NCBI RefSeq assembly: GCF_030812415.1 | Contig: NZ_JAUSST010000003.1 | Span: forward strand, 248,001-312,000 | Direction of reading: 5' to 3' | Source of the DNA: Paenibacillus harenae | GTDB lineage: Bacteria > Bacillota > Bacilli > Paenibacillales > Paenibacillaceae | DNA: 64,000 nucleotides | Shown: positions 25,677-34,659 of the stretch, in pieces | Layout of the letters: the number at the start of each line of letters is the position of its first letter | Position numbering within the stretch: the first letter of the stretch is position 1 | Position numbers and translations under genes: made by a program | The notes under the pieces: model-generated | Told to the model about the DNA's origin: nothing | Database searches by the model: none | Seen by the model: the letters and a program-made list of their open reading frames with translations, nothing else

Positions 25677-27575
25677 TTGGCTCATGCACATGCTCATACG
25701 CATGCGGTCAAACGTCACAGCGGTTTAATGGACTGGCTGACAACGGTTGACCACAAAAAAATTGGAATTTTGTATTTGCTGGCTGGAGGATTTTTCTTTC
25801 TAGTTGGCGGCTTGGAAGCATTGTTGATTCGGATTCAGCTTTGGAAGCCTATGAATGACTTCGTAAGCGCCGATACGTTCAACGAATTGCTGACGATGCA
25901 CGGAACGACGATGATCTTCCTTGCGGCGATGCCGATTCTATTCGCGCTTATGAACGCGATCGTACCGCTCCAGATCGGCGCGCGCGACGTTGCTTTTCCG
26001 TTCTTGAACTCGCTTGGCTTCTGGACTTTCTTGTTCGGCGGCATTCTACTTAACGTAAGCTGGTTTACCGGCGGCGCGCCGGATGCAGGCTGGACAGCCT
26101 ATGCACCGCTCGCCGGCACGACATACAATGGCGACCATGGCGTCGACTATTATGTTCTAGGCCTGCAGGTTGCCGGTATCGGCACATTGATCGGGGGCAT
26201 CAACTTCCTCGTTACCATTATCAACATGCGTGCGCCTGGCATGACGTTCATGCGTATGCCGATGTTTACTTGGACGATTTTCATTACATCCGCTCTAATC
26301 TTGTTCGCATTTCCGGCCCTTACCGTTGGTCTTGCGGCACTCATGTTCGACCGGTTGTTCGATGCGAACTTCTTCGACCCGTCGGGCGGCGGTAATGCCG
26401 TGCTATGGGAGCATATTTTCTGGATATTCGGGCATCCTGAGGTTTATATCCTCATCCTGCCGGCCTTCGGCGTTATTTCCGAGGTAATAAGCACATTCTC
26501 GCGTAAGCGTTTGTTCGGTTACAGCTCGATGGTTTTCGCTACCATCCTGATCGGCTTCTTGGGTTTCATGGTTTGGGCGCATCACATGTTCACGACAGGT
26601 CTTGGACCGGTAGCGAATGCGCTGTTCTCCATCGCAACGATGCTGATCGCGGTACCGACCGGTATCAAAATTTTCAACTGGCTGTTCACGATGTGGGGCG
26701 GTTCGATTATATTCAACACCGCTAACCTGTTCGCAGTGGGCTTCGTGCCTACCTTCGTAATGGGTGGCGTAACCGGCGTCATGCTGGCTGCCGCGCCTGC
26801 CGACTTCCAATATCATGATTCCTACTTCGTTGTAGCGCATTTCCACTACGTTATCGTCGGCGGTCTGATCTTGGGTATTTTCTCCGGTCTTCACTACTGG
26901 TGGCCGAAGATGTTCGGTCGCGCGCTGAACGAAACAATTGGTAAGTTGACGTTCTGGACGTTCTTTATCGGCTTCCACTTAACGTTCTTCATTCAGCATT
27001 TCCTTGGTCTTCTTGGCATGCCGCGTCGTATCTGGACGTACCTTGACGGTCTTGGCTTCAATGAAATGAACTTAATTAGTACAATCGGCGCGTTTCTGAT
27101 GGCGCTTGGCACGATCTTGTTCCTCTTGAACATTGTTACGACGGCGTTCAAGCCGAAGAACGCGCCTGCAGATCCATGGGAAGACGGTCGTACGCTGGAA
27201 TGGACGATTCCTTCGCCGGCTCCGGAGTACAACTTCGCTCAGACGCCGCTTGTTCGCGGTTATGACGCTTATTGGAAAGAGAAGATGGATGGCCACAAAG
27301 GCATGACGCCTGCCGAGCCGCTTGGCCCGATTCATATGCCGTCGCCATCGATCTTGCCGTTCTTCATGGGTGTCGGCTTGTTTATTGCAGCGCTTGGCTT
27401 CATGTACGCACCGGATTGGGGCGATATGTTCGACGGCTTCAAAGCGGGCTATGGCGTTGGTATTTTCGGCCTTCTCATCTTGTTCGGATGCATGTTCTTG
27501 CGTTCGGTCATCGATGATCACGGCTTCCATATCGAAGAAGAAGAAATCCTCAAAGACAAGGGGGGGAAAGCATGA
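25677..27575 (+). CDS. ctaD: cytochrome c oxidase subunit I
   Basis: 632 residues from a TTG at 25677; GGAGG at 25664-25668 rules out the earlier in-frame TTG at 25659. The His-rich N-terminus (AHAHAHTHAVKRH) is unusual but the core is canonical: LTMHGTTMIFL (haem ligand), WIFGHPEVYILILPAFG with the cross-linked His-Tyr pair, HHMFTTG with the CuB His pair, and HFHYVIVGG (haem ligands). It contains the catalytic haem a3-CuB centre that reduces O2 and pumps protons. Its stop overlaps the ctaE start (ATGA). Confidence 0.97.
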   Translation: MAHAHAHTHAVKRHSGLMDWLTTVDHKKIGILYLLAGGFFFLVGGLEALLIRIQLWKPMNDFVSADTFNELLTMHGTTMIFLAAMPILFALMNAIVPLQIGARDVAFPFLNSLGFWTFLFGGILLNVSWFTGGAPDAGWTAYAPLAGTTYNGDHGVDYYVLGLQVAGIGTLIGGINFLVTIINMRAPGMTFMRMPMFTWTIFITSALILFAFPALTVGLAALMFDRLFDANFFDPSGGGNAVLWEHIFWIFGHPEVYILILPAFGVISEVISTFSRKRLFGYSSMVFATILIGFLGFMVWAHHMFTTGLGPVANALFSIATMLIAVPTGIKIFNWLFTMWGGSIIFNTANLFAVGFVPTFVMGGVTGVMLAAAPADFQYHDSYFVVAHFHYVIVGGLILGIFSGLHYWWPKMFGRALNETIGKLTFWTFFIGFHLTFFIQHFLGLLGMPRRIWTYLDGLGFNEMNLISTIGAFLMALGTILFLLNIVTTAFKPKNAPADPWEDGRTLEWTIPSPAPEYNFAQTPLVRGYDAYWKEKMDGHKGMTPAEPLGPIHMPSPSILPFFMGVGLFIAALGFMYAPDWGDMFDGFKAGYGVGIFGLLILFGCMFLRSVIDDHGFHIEEEEILKDKGGKA

Positions 27576-28189
27576 GCGCACACTCGCATGTAGATGGGCA
27601 ATTGCCTCATGAGCCCGAAAAGGCGACCCTCGAGGGACGCAATAAAGTATTAGGCTTCTGGTTATTCCTTGGCGGCGAGACCGTATTGTTCGGAACGTTG
27701 TTCTCCGCGTTCCTTGCGCTTCGCCACCAAGTGCTCGGCGGGCCTCCTGCCGAGGAACTGTTCAATCTTGGTCTCGTAGCAGCAGCAACGCTGATCTTGC
27801 TTACATCCAGCTTGACGAGCGTATTCGCGGTTCACGCGCTGCATACGCATCAAGTGAAGTCGTTGATTATGTGGCTTATCATTACCGTTGTTTTGGGTGC
27901 AGGCTTCCTGGGCCTCGAGATTTACGAGTTCGTGCATTACGTGCATGAAGGCCACGGCTTTACGACGAGCGCATTCAGCTCCTCGTTCTATACGTTGGTC
28001 GGCTTCCACGGCGCACACGTTGCATTCGGTATCCTGTGGATCTCGCTTCTTATCATTCAATTGGCGAAGAAGGGCCTGAACACAACGACTGCTCCTAAAG
28101 TGTACATTGCCAGCATGTACTGGCACTTTATCGACGTCGTATGGGTATTTATCTTCACCGTCGTGTACTTGATGGGAAAGGTGGGCTAA
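27572..28189 (+). CDS. ctaE: cytochrome c oxidase subunit III
   Basis: 205 residues with five membrane helices. Typical motifs are KVLGFWLFLGGETVLFGTLF at the start, FHGAHVAFGILW and YWHFIDVVWVFIF at the end. GGGGG precedes the ATG, which overlaps the ctaD stop by four bases. It stabilises subunit I and the proton-uptake path. Confidence 0.95.
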   Translation: MSAHSHVDGQLPHEPEKATLEGRNKVLGFWLFLGGETVLFGTLFSAFLALRHQVLGGPPAEELFNLGLVAAATLILLTSSLTSVFAVHALHTHQVKSLIMWLIITVVLGAGFLGLEIYEFVHYVHEGHGFTTSAFSSSFYTLVGFHGAHVAFGILWISLLIIQLAKKGLNTTTAPKVYIASMYWHFIDVVWVFIFTVVYLMGKVG

Positions 28190-28192
28190 TCG

Positions 28193-28510
28193 ATGGCAAG
28201 CAATCATTCAGCCACAGAGGAAAGCACCAAACGTCATAAGGTCGAAGGACCGAAGAAACACGTCATTGCCTTTATCTTCTCCCTTGCGCTTACGCTTATC
28301 GCGTTCGCGGCAGTAATGGGCGGAGAAATCAACAAAGACTTCATCTACATCATCTTGATGGGAACGGCTTTCTTGCAGGTGTTTGTACAGATGGCATTCT
28401 GGATGCATATGAAGGATCGTGGACATACGTTCGCGCTAATCGGAATATTGGGCGGGGTATTCATCGTCTTTACTTGCGTCATCATGGCGGAGTATTGGGC
28501 TTGGTGGTAA
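28193..28510 (+). CDS. ctaF: cytochrome c oxidase subunit IV
   Basis: 105 residues, three membrane helices (about 27-47, 54-72, 80-102), with the CtaF/CyoD motif AFLQVFVQMAFWMHM. It starts three bases after ctaE. It is a small structural subunit of the oxidase. Confidence 0.9.
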   Translation: MASNHSATEESTKRHKVEGPKKHVIAFIFSLALTLIAFAAVMGGEINKDFIYIILMGTAFLQVFVQMAFWMHMKDRGHTFALIGILGGVFIVFTCVIMAEYWAWW

Positions 28511-28529
28511 GCCGCAGTTGAATTTCATC

Positions 28530-28566
28530 GGAGGAGGGTCCCAAGGCTTGGGTCCCTCCTCTTTTC
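28530..28566 (+). terminator. strong hairpin between ctaF and ctaG
   Basis: GAGGAGGGTCCCAAG pairs with CTTGGGTCCCTCCTC around a tiny loop, then TTTTCT. It lies inside the operon, so it probably lowers ctaG expression or protects upstream mRNA rather than ending the operon completely. Confidence 0.8.
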
Positions 28567-28593
28567 TAGAAAGCAATGAAAGGAGTATCCACG

Positions 28594-29496
28594 ATGCTAG
28601 GCTTAGAGTATTTTACATTCGAAGAGTTGTGGACCCCGTTGTTTCTGTTCGGAATGGCGGCTATCGTCATTCTATATTTCTATCTAATCGGCCCATGGCG
28701 GCTTAAGCATACGCCGGGCGAGCCTCCGGCAACGGTACTGCAGAAGACGTTGTTCGTGACGTCGGCCGTCCTGATCTACCTGTCGCATGGCGGTCCGCTC
28801 AGCCTGTTAGGCCATACAATGTTCACGTTCCATATGGTCAACATGTCGATATCCTATCTAATCGTTCCGCCGATGTTCTTGCTTGCTATACCGGCTTTCC
28901 TATGGCGCAAAGCATTCGCAGCCGCCTTCTGGAGCAAGTTCGGCAAGCTGATGCATCCTATTGTTACGTTAGTGTTGTTCAATATGCTGTTCTCCATCTA
29001 TCATGTGCCCATGATTCATGATTACGTCATGACGCATTTCACGATTCATCGCCTTTATTATTTGATCTTGTTCATTACTTCATGCATGATGTGGTGGCAG
29101 ATCACATGTCCGGTATCGGAGTGGAGCCGTCTGACCGATCTGAAGAAGATGGCTTACGTATTCGCTAACGGCGTATTGCTTACGCCAGCTTGCGCGCTTA
29201 TTATTTTCGCTAAAGAACCCATGTATGCAATCTACAGCGATCCGAACGTATGGGTAACCGCTATGGGCTATTGCGTATCGGGTGATCCTAGCAGACTTCT
29301 TGATCTGGGCAGCTTGGGGGGCGGCGGGCCGCAGTTCTTCAACCTGATGGACGTCGTTGAAGATCAGCAGCTTGGCGGTATTGTTATGAAGCTTGTACAA
29401 GAGCTGATGTACGGTATTATATTGGCCTATATTTTCAAGCAATGGTTCAAGAAAGAGCATACCGAGGATGAGTTGCCTAATCCAGGCACCGCTTAA
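28594..29496 (+). CDS. ctaG: cytochrome c oxidase assembly factor CtaG
   Basis: 300 residues from the ATG at 28594 (AAAGGAG nine bases upstream; the ATG at 28576 is inside that site). Seven hydrophobic segments with the Caa3_CtaG motifs HMVNMSISYLIVPPMFLLAIPAF, YHVPMIHDYVM and MMWWQITCP. It is needed for assembly of active caa3 oxidase in Bacillus, probably in copper insertion. Confidence 0.92.
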   Translation: MLGLEYFTFEELWTPLFLFGMAAIVILYFYLIGPWRLKHTPGEPPATVLQKTLFVTSAVLIYLSHGGPLSLLGHTMFTFHMVNMSISYLIVPPMFLLAIPAFLWRKAFAAAFWSKFGKLMHPIVTLVLFNMLFSIYHVPMIHDYVMTHFTIHRLYYLILFITSCMMWWQITCPVSEWSRLTDLKKMAYVFANGVLLTPACALIIFAKEPMYAIYSDPNVWVTAMGYCVSGDPSRLLDLGSLGGGGPQFFNLMDVVEDQQLGGIVMKLVQELMYGIILAYIFKQWFKKEHTEDELPNPGTA

Positions 29497-29552
29497 GGAA
29501 TAGATAAAACGTAGCTGAACCAATTATTTTGATTACAATGGGTGGGGTATTA

Positions 29553-30014
29553 ATGGATAAATATACGATTGTGCCATCAATTAGCACGTTCTTCATCGTT
29601 CTGAGCGGCGTGCTCGTCGCGATTGGATGGCGTCTGGCCATTAAACGCAAGCTCGAGCAGCATCAGAAGGTCATGTTCGCGGCGGCCGTCTCGGCGCTGT
29701 TGTTCTTCATTATTTACGTATCGCGTTCGGTGTTCCAGGGCAATACCGAGTGGGGAGGACCGGACGAATTGAAGCCGTATTACCTCGTCTTCTTATTGTT
29801 CCATATCGTGACGGCGACGATCGGCGGGGTGTTCGGCATTACGACGTTGACGCTCGGTTACCGCAAGAAGTTCGCCAAGCACCGCAAGTGGGGCAGAGTC
29901 ACCTCGGTCGTATGGTTCGTTACTTCGATAACGGGTACGGCAGTTTATGTTTTGCTGTACCTCATGTACCCGGGCGGTCATACGAAGCCGGTCATCGACG
30001 CTATTTTCGGTTGA
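29553..30014 (+). CDS. DUF420 (YozB-like) membrane protein
   Basis: 153 residues from the ATG at 29553 with GGGTGGGG upstream. Four membrane helices; DUF420 signature residues HQKVMFAAAVSALLFFIIY and HRKWGRVTSVVWFVTSITG. Genes of this family follow caa3 operons in many Bacilli and are thought to assist oxidase assembly or haem/copper handling. Last gene of the cta cluster. Confidence 0.88.
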   Translation: MDKYTIVPSISTFFIVLSGVLVAIGWRLAIKRKLEQHQKVMFAAAVSALLFFIIYVSRSVFQGNTEWGGPDELKPYYLVFLLFHIVTATIGGVFGITTLTLGYRKKFAKHRKWGRVTSVVWFVTSITGTAVYVLLYLMYPGGHTKPVIDAIFG

Positions 30015-30027
30015 TAGCTGTATAAGG

Positions 30028-30072
30028 ACAGGCATGTGAAGCGGTTAATCCGTTTCATATGCCTGTTTTTTG
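30028..30072 (+). terminator. terminator of the cta operon
   Basis: ACAGGCATGTGAAGCGG pairs with CCGTTTCATATGCCTGT and is followed by TTTTTTG. Confidence 0.9.
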
Positions 30073-30101
30073 TTATTTGCAAAATTAGCAAAAGGAAGTC
30101 A

Positions 30102-30156
30102 TTGACAACTGTGTATGTCGTGAGTATACTGTGTATAAAGATATACACAGTATACT
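30102..30156 (+). promoter_or_regulatory. promoter with perfect 15-bp palindromic operator (YtrA-type)
   Basis: TTGACA (30102-30107) and TATACT (30125-30130) are 17 bases apart. AGTATACTGTGTATA (30123-30137) and TATACACAGTATACT (30142-30156) are a perfect inverted repeat around AAGA that covers the -10 box. Binding of a GntR repressor here, most simply the product at 30942, would block transcription of the operon. Confidence 0.85.
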
Positions 30157-30185
30157 TACTGATCACATCGAGGGGAGCAGATACG

Positions 30186-30911
30186 GTGAGCAAATGGAAG
30201 GGTGCATGGTTTCTCGCCAAGCAAGAGCTAGTAAGGGATCGATGGAGGAGCATTATTACGGTAGCGTTTATCGGTTACCTTTTACTGTTCAGCGTACCGT
30301 TGTTCCTGGAATCAATGACGGAGAGAGAGACCGATTCGATGTCATGGCTGACGGACTTCATCTACTTATCGCTGCTTCCTTGCCTCGGCTTCGTTCTTAA
30401 CAACACGATGATGAATTATTACAAGAAGGACAGCTACTCCAGAAAGCTTGCCTACTTGCGTACGCTGCCGATCACGCCGCAGCAGATCGCATTAGGCCGT
30501 CTTATCCAGCTAACGCTCGTGTTGTTCGCCGCGCAGCTCATATTTTTTGCAGCGCAATATGTCATCATTTATTTCTCTTTCGTGGAGATCGATCTAGGAG
30601 ACTTCGCCTTGTACGCTTTGTTCTGGTTCGGCTATTCACTTATGATCGCCATGGCTTATGTTTACTGGGAGATCGGGCATAGCGGCAAAGTCTACTTCGC
30701 AGCCTGTATCGTAACCGCGATTCTCTTCCTGGCTATAGCGGCTGCCGTAAGTTGGCTGGGAGAAGGCAACATCGTAATCGGAACGCTAGGGGCGATCGAA
30801 GAAGGCAAATGGTGGATCGCGCTTATTACACCGGTGATCTGCGCCATAACGTTGCCTTTCGGTTACCGCGTGCTTACGAATCGACTTCAGAAGCGCAGCT
30901 ACACAGTCTAG
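30186..30911 (+). CDS. ABC transporter membrane protein (YtrC/D-like)
   Basis: 241 residues from a GTG with GAGGGGAG upstream; the frame continues left across the promoter and is not coding there. Six hydrophobic segments, no ATP-binding motifs. The first structural gene of an operon with a YtrA-type regulator and an ATPase, so it is the likely permease of that transporter. YtrABCDEF-like systems respond to cell-wall antibiotics in Bacillus; the substrate is unknown here. Confidence 0.75.
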   Translation: MSKWKGAWFLAKQELVRDRWRSIITVAFIGYLLLFSVPLFLESMTERETDSMSWLTDFIYLSLLPCLGFVLNNTMMNYYKKDSYSRKLAYLRTLPITPQQIALGRLIQLTLVLFAAQLIFFAAQYVIIYFSFVEIDLGDFALYALFWFGYSLMIAMAYVYWEIGHSGKVYFAACIVTAILFLAIAAAVSWLGEGNIVIGTLGAIEEGKWWIALITPVICAITLPFGYRVLTNRLQKRSYTV

Positions 30912-30941
30912 ATGAATTGAAACTAAGAAGAAGGTGAAGCC

Positions 30942-31328
30942 ATGCGGTTGCCCATACAAATTAACGAGCAAAGCGCCGAGCCGCTCTATCATCAAATAGA
31001 AGTTCAACTGCGGGCTTTGATCGTAAGCGGACAATTGCAAGAGGGCACGATGCTACCGTCGATTCGAGAGTTCGCGCAGACGTTAAAGTGCAGCGTCATA
31101 ACGGTTAAGCGAGTATACAGCGATCTGGAGACGGAAGGGCTGCTGCGAACCCGCCAAGGAACAGGTACATATGTTGCCCAGGTTGGCGAGCAGGAACGCG
31201 ATCGACATCGGTTATCGGCTGTGGCCGAGGCGATGGAGCAAGCCGTTATTGCCGGAAAACGGGTGCAGTGTACGGAAGAGGAGCTTAAGTTACTGTTCAA
31301 GGAAGCGATGAATAAGCATTTTGATTAG
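30942..31328 (+). CDS. GntR-family regulator, YtrA subfamily
   Basis: 128 residues. Winged helix (EPLYHQIEVQLRALIVSGQL; PSIREFAQTLKCSVITVKRVY; TRQGTGTYVA) plus a short C-terminal tail instead of an effector domain, the mark of YtrA-type GntR proteins. GAAGGTGAAG precedes the ATG. Genes of this type sit next to ABC transporters and repress their own operon. Confidence 0.9.
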   Translation: MRLPIQINEQSAEPLYHQIEVQLRALIVSGQLQEGTMLPSIREFAQTLKCSVITVKRVYSDLETEGLLRTRQGTGTYVAQVGEQERDRHRLSAVAEAMEQAVIAGKRVQCTEEELKLLFKEAMNKHFD

Positions 31329-31344
31329 AATTGGAGGCAGTGTG

Positions 31345-32259
31345 ATGACAGAGACGTTGGCGGTTCAGTTGAAGGGCGTCGTACAGAAACGCTCCAACTT
31401 TCAGCTAGGTCCTATTGATCTTGCTATACCAAAAGGTTATATAACCGCAATTGTCGGACCGAACGGCAGCGGCAAGAGCTCGACCTTCAGGCTGCTGCTC
31501 GACTTGGTCAAGGCAGACGAAGGAACCATTGAGATGCTGGGACAGCAGGTAGGCGGTAGCCCGGATGTCGAGCTGAACAAGAAGATCGGTTATTTGCCGG
31601 AAGAGTCCTGGATGCATGAGGAGAAGATGAAAGCTACCGAGAAGGCGGAGTTCCAGCGCTTCTGGTATGACAAGTGGGATGTCAACCGCTATCAGGAGCT
31701 GCTAAGGCTGCTCGAGGTTGATCCTAATCAAGTATTGGGCAAAATGTCCAAGGGCAGTCGGCGCAAGTTCGAATTCGCCTTGGCGCTCGCTCACGGACCA
31801 GAGCTGCTATTGCTCGACGAGCCTTCCTCCGGGCTTGATCCGCTCGCTTGGAAGACGATGATCGATGTGCTGCATCGCTATATGGATCGCGGGGATCGCA
31901 CGATATTGATGACTTCACACATAGTCGAGGAGGTTAAGCGTCTCGCCGATTATATCGTCTTCATGTCGCAAGGGCATGTGCTCGGGATGTACGAGAAGGA
32001 TGAGCTGTTCAGCAGCTGGTTCGTCTACTTCGTCAGCGGAGAGCGCATATCCGCCGCTTTGGCTGCCAAGATGCCGGGACAATGCGGGGTTGAGCAAGCC
32101 GGGGGAACGACGTATCGCATAACAACGAATCAAGCCGCTGCTGCGGAGCAATGGTGCTTGGAGCAGGGTTTGGAGCTAGTTAGCAGCCAAGCGATGGAGC
32201 TGGATGAAATTATGGCCGCTCTGCTGATGCAAGATCGATTGAACGCGAGATCCAACTAA
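31345..32259 (+). CDS. ABC transporter ATP-binding protein (YtrB-like)
   Basis: 304 residues from the ATG at 31345 with GGAGGCAG upstream. Walker A VGPNGSGKSS near 34-43, a signature-like KMSKGSRRKFEFAL near 133, Walker B LLLLDEPSSGLDP near 155 and an H-loop in MTSHIVEEV. The C-terminal 90 residues vary, as in drug-type exporters. It pairs with the permease at 30186. Confidence 0.9.
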   Translation: MTETLAVQLKGVVQKRSNFQLGPIDLAIPKGYITAIVGPNGSGKSSTFRLLLDLVKADEGTIEMLGQQVGGSPDVELNKKIGYLPEESWMHEEKMKATEKAEFQRFWYDKWDVNRYQELLRLLEVDPNQVLGKMSKGSRRKFEFALALAHGPELLLLDEPSSGLDPLAWKTMIDVLHRYMDRGDRTILMTSHIVEEVKRLADYIVFMSQGHVLGMYEKDELFSSWFVYFVSGERISAALAAKMPGQCGVEQAGGTTYRITTNQAAAAEQWCLEQGLELVSSQAMELDEIMAALLMQDRLNARSN

Positions 32260-32276
32260 ATGAGGGGAGCAATAAC

Positions 32277-33182
32277 ATGAATCCATTGAAGGTTGAGCAT
32301 ATCGTTAAGCAATATGGAGATAAAACGGCCGTGAACGGCATTAGCTTCGAGGTAAGCGAAGGGGAAATATACGGGTTGCTGGGTGCCAACGGTGCTGGCA
32401 AAACAACGACGATGCGGATGGTACTGGGACTTATTTACCCGGACGAGGGCAAAATCTACTACCACGGCAAGCCATATAGCAACCAACAGCTGCAAGGGCT
32501 CGGCTATCTGCCAGAAGAGAGAGGGCTGTATCCGAAGGTTCGCGTAAGCGATCAGATCCTATACTTGGCGCAATTGCGCGGGATGTCGAAGAAGGATGCG
32601 GACGTGAACCTGAAGCGCTGGCTGGATCGGTTCGAGGTGCCCGATTACTACAATAAGAAGGTTGAAGAATTGTCCAAGGGCAATCAGCAAAAAATCCAAT
32701 TCATCGCATCCATTATCCATAATCCGAAAATCGTCATTCTCGATGAAGCGTTCAGCGGTCTCGACCCGGTTAACGTGGAGCTGCTCAAGTCGACGGTGAA
32801 GGAGCTGCGCGATTCCGGCACGAGCATCTTGTTCTCGACTCACCGTATGGAGCATGTCGAAGAGCTGTGCCGCAACATTACGATTTTGCATCGTTCGAAT
32901 GCCGTACTGAAGGGCAACCTGAAGGAAATCAAGAAGCAATTCCCGAAAGAGCGCGTGATCCTAAGCACTGAAGGCGAAGTGAAGGGATTGGAGCAGATTA
33001 CAGGCGTGACCGGCGTTACGCGCCACGAGTACGGCTACGAGATTGGCATAACGAATGAAGCGGCGGGCGGCGATATTTTGCGGCATGCGATCGGTCAAAC
33101 GGCGATTTCGCGCTTCGAGATCAAGGAACCGACTTTAAACGAGATTTTCATCAAAACAGTAGGCGGTGACGGCCATGAATAA
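32277..33182 (+). CDS. ABC transporter ATP-binding protein (NatA/YhaQ-like)
   Basis: 301 residues. Walker A LGANGAGKTTT, signature LSKGNQQKIQFIASI, Walker B IVILDEAFSGLDP, H-loop FSTHRMEHVEELC. Ribosome-binding site GAGGGGAG. It overlaps the next permease gene by eight bases, so the two are translationally coupled. The family (NatA, YhaQ) exports Na+ or amphiphiles, but the substrate is not determined here. Confidence 0.9.
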   Translation: MNPLKVEHIVKQYGDKTAVNGISFEVSEGEIYGLLGANGAGKTTTMRMVLGLIYPDEGKIYYHGKPYSNQQLQGLGYLPEERGLYPKVRVSDQILYLAQLRGMSKKDADVNLKRWLDRFEVPDYYNKKVEELSKGNQQKIQFIASIIHNPKIVILDEAFSGLDPVNVELLKSTVKELRDSGTSILFSTHRMEHVEELCRNITILHRSNAVLKGNLKEIKKQFPKERVILSTEGEVKGLEQITGVTGVTRHEYGYEIGITNEAAGGDILRHAIGQTAISRFEIKEPTLNEIFIKTVGGDGHE

Positions 33183-34497
33183 CTTCTGGACAGTAGTTGG
33201 CTTTACGATTAAAAACAAATTCAGAGGCAAGGCATTCCTCATCACAACGTTGATTATCGCTATCATTATTTCCATCGGCATTAACCTTCCGTATATCTTC
33301 TCGCAATTCGGCGGAGACGGAAAGAAGGTAACGAATATCGGTTACGTGCAATCGTCGCAGGCCGAGCTTGCTGCGGGCTCGATTGTGGGCGATCAATTGA
33401 AGGCTTATAATGAGGCACAAGAAGAGCCGTCGATCAAGCTGATCCCTTACGAGGACAAAGGCTCGGCTGCTGCGAACGAGACTGAGCTTAAGAAAGCAAT
33501 CGCGAACAAAGAAATTAAAGGTTACCTGGAATTCGGTGAAGCAACGGCGGAGAGCGGCTTGCCAAGCATGACGTACAAGTCGGAGAAGCTAATGGAGATG
33601 GAGCTTACAAGCTCGCTGCAAAGCACGTTGCAAGCGATTCGCATGGAAGCGGCGCTGCAAAGCGCAGGCTTAACGGATGAACAGAAAACGCAATTGTTCA
33701 CGCCGGTCGACATTGCAACCGTTCAAATCTCCGCAACAGAAGGCGCGGGCAATATCGGAGAAGGCAAGACGCCTGCCGAGCAAGGCATGAATATGGGCTT
33801 CGTATACGCGCTCGTCGTTCTGCTCTTCATGACGATTATGATTACAGGTCAATTGATTGCTTCGGAAATTACAGCCGAGAAAAGCTCGCGCGTCATGGAG
33901 CTGCTCATTACGAGCGTCGCGCCGCTTAAGCAAATGTTCGGCAAAATTCTAGGCATGTTCATCGTTGGATTGATTCAAATTATAGTATATGTGGCGGTCA
34001 TCATTATTAACGTAAGCCTTCCGCATAACAGCAAGACGTTGAAGGATCTGGATATTGACTTCAGTCTGATCGATCCATCCCTGATCGTCTATGCGCTTAT
34101 CTTCTACGTGACGGGTTACTTCCTGTTCGCAACGCTGTTCGCGGCGGTCGGCTCGATCGTAAGCAGGACGGAAGATCTTGGCCAGGCGGTGCTGCCGATC
34201 ACGATGATCTCCCTCGCTGGCTTCTACATCACGATCTTCAGCATCGGCAACCCGGACAGCACGCTTGTAAACGTAACATCGTATATCCCGTTCTTCTCGC
34301 CTTATGTGATGATGCTTCGCCTCGGCTTATCCGAGCCGCCAATGTGGCAAGTGCTCACTTCCATCGGCATCCTGCTCGCAACGATCTACGCATCGGTATG
34401 GATCTCGGCTAAAATCTACCGCACGGGCGTGCTTATGTACGGCAAGCGTCCGAGCTGGAAAGAGCTCCGCAAGGCGATGAAGGCTTATAAGATTTAA
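33175..34497 (+). CDS. ABC-2 type permease (NatB/YhaP-like)
   Basis: 440 residues from the ATG at 33175. One N-terminal membrane helix (about 20-42), a large extracellular domain (about 45-210) and five to six helices in the C-terminal half (FVYALVVLLFMTIMITGQLIAS onward; ITAEKSSRVMELLITSV is typical of NatB/YhaP). Terminal gene of the operon; no terminator is visible, and a transposon-end-like sequence begins 23 bases downstream. Confidence 0.9.
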   Translation: MNNFWTVVGFTIKNKFRGKAFLITTLIIAIIISIGINLPYIFSQFGGDGKKVTNIGYVQSSQAELAAGSIVGDQLKAYNEAQEEPSIKLIPYEDKGSAAANETELKKAIANKEIKGYLEFGEATAESGLPSMTYKSEKLMEMELTSSLQSTLQAIRMEAALQSAGLTDEQKTQLFTPVDIATVQISATEGAGNIGEGKTPAEQGMNMGFVYALVVLLFMTIMITGQLIASEITAEKSSRVMELLITSVAPLKQMFGKILGMFIVGLIQIIVYVAVIIINVSLPHNSKTLKDLDIDFSLIDPSLIVYALIFYVTGYFLFATLFAAVGSIVSRTEDLGQAVLPITMISLAGFYITIFSIGNPDSTLVNVTSYIPFFSPYVMMLRLGLSEPPMWQVLTSIGILLATIYASVWISAKIYRTGVLMYGKRPSWKELRKAMKAYKI

Positions 34498-34519
34498 GAG
34501 ATAACAAGCACATGTGTGT

Positions 34520-34640
34520 TGTGTGGCGTCATAATTAATGAGATACTTTTAAAATATTTGAGAATTAGTTTGCATAAATATAAATGAATATTTATGCACT
34601 AAAATGTATAAATTAATGGGTTGTGGGTAATACGTAATGT
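34520..34640 (+). mobile_element. solo transposon end, second copy of the TGTGTGG left end
   Basis: TGTGTGGCGTCATAATTAAT at 34520 matches the left end of the element at 46446, and similarity continues through TGAGA, TTTAAAATATTTGAGAA and, more weakly, the AAATGTATAA near 34604. No matching right end was found, so this is a relic end or a second, partly deleted insertion. It marks the exact change from GC-richer core genes to AT-rich accessory DNA. Confidence 0.7.
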
Positions 34641-34659
34641 TGTCACTCGTATTACCCTA

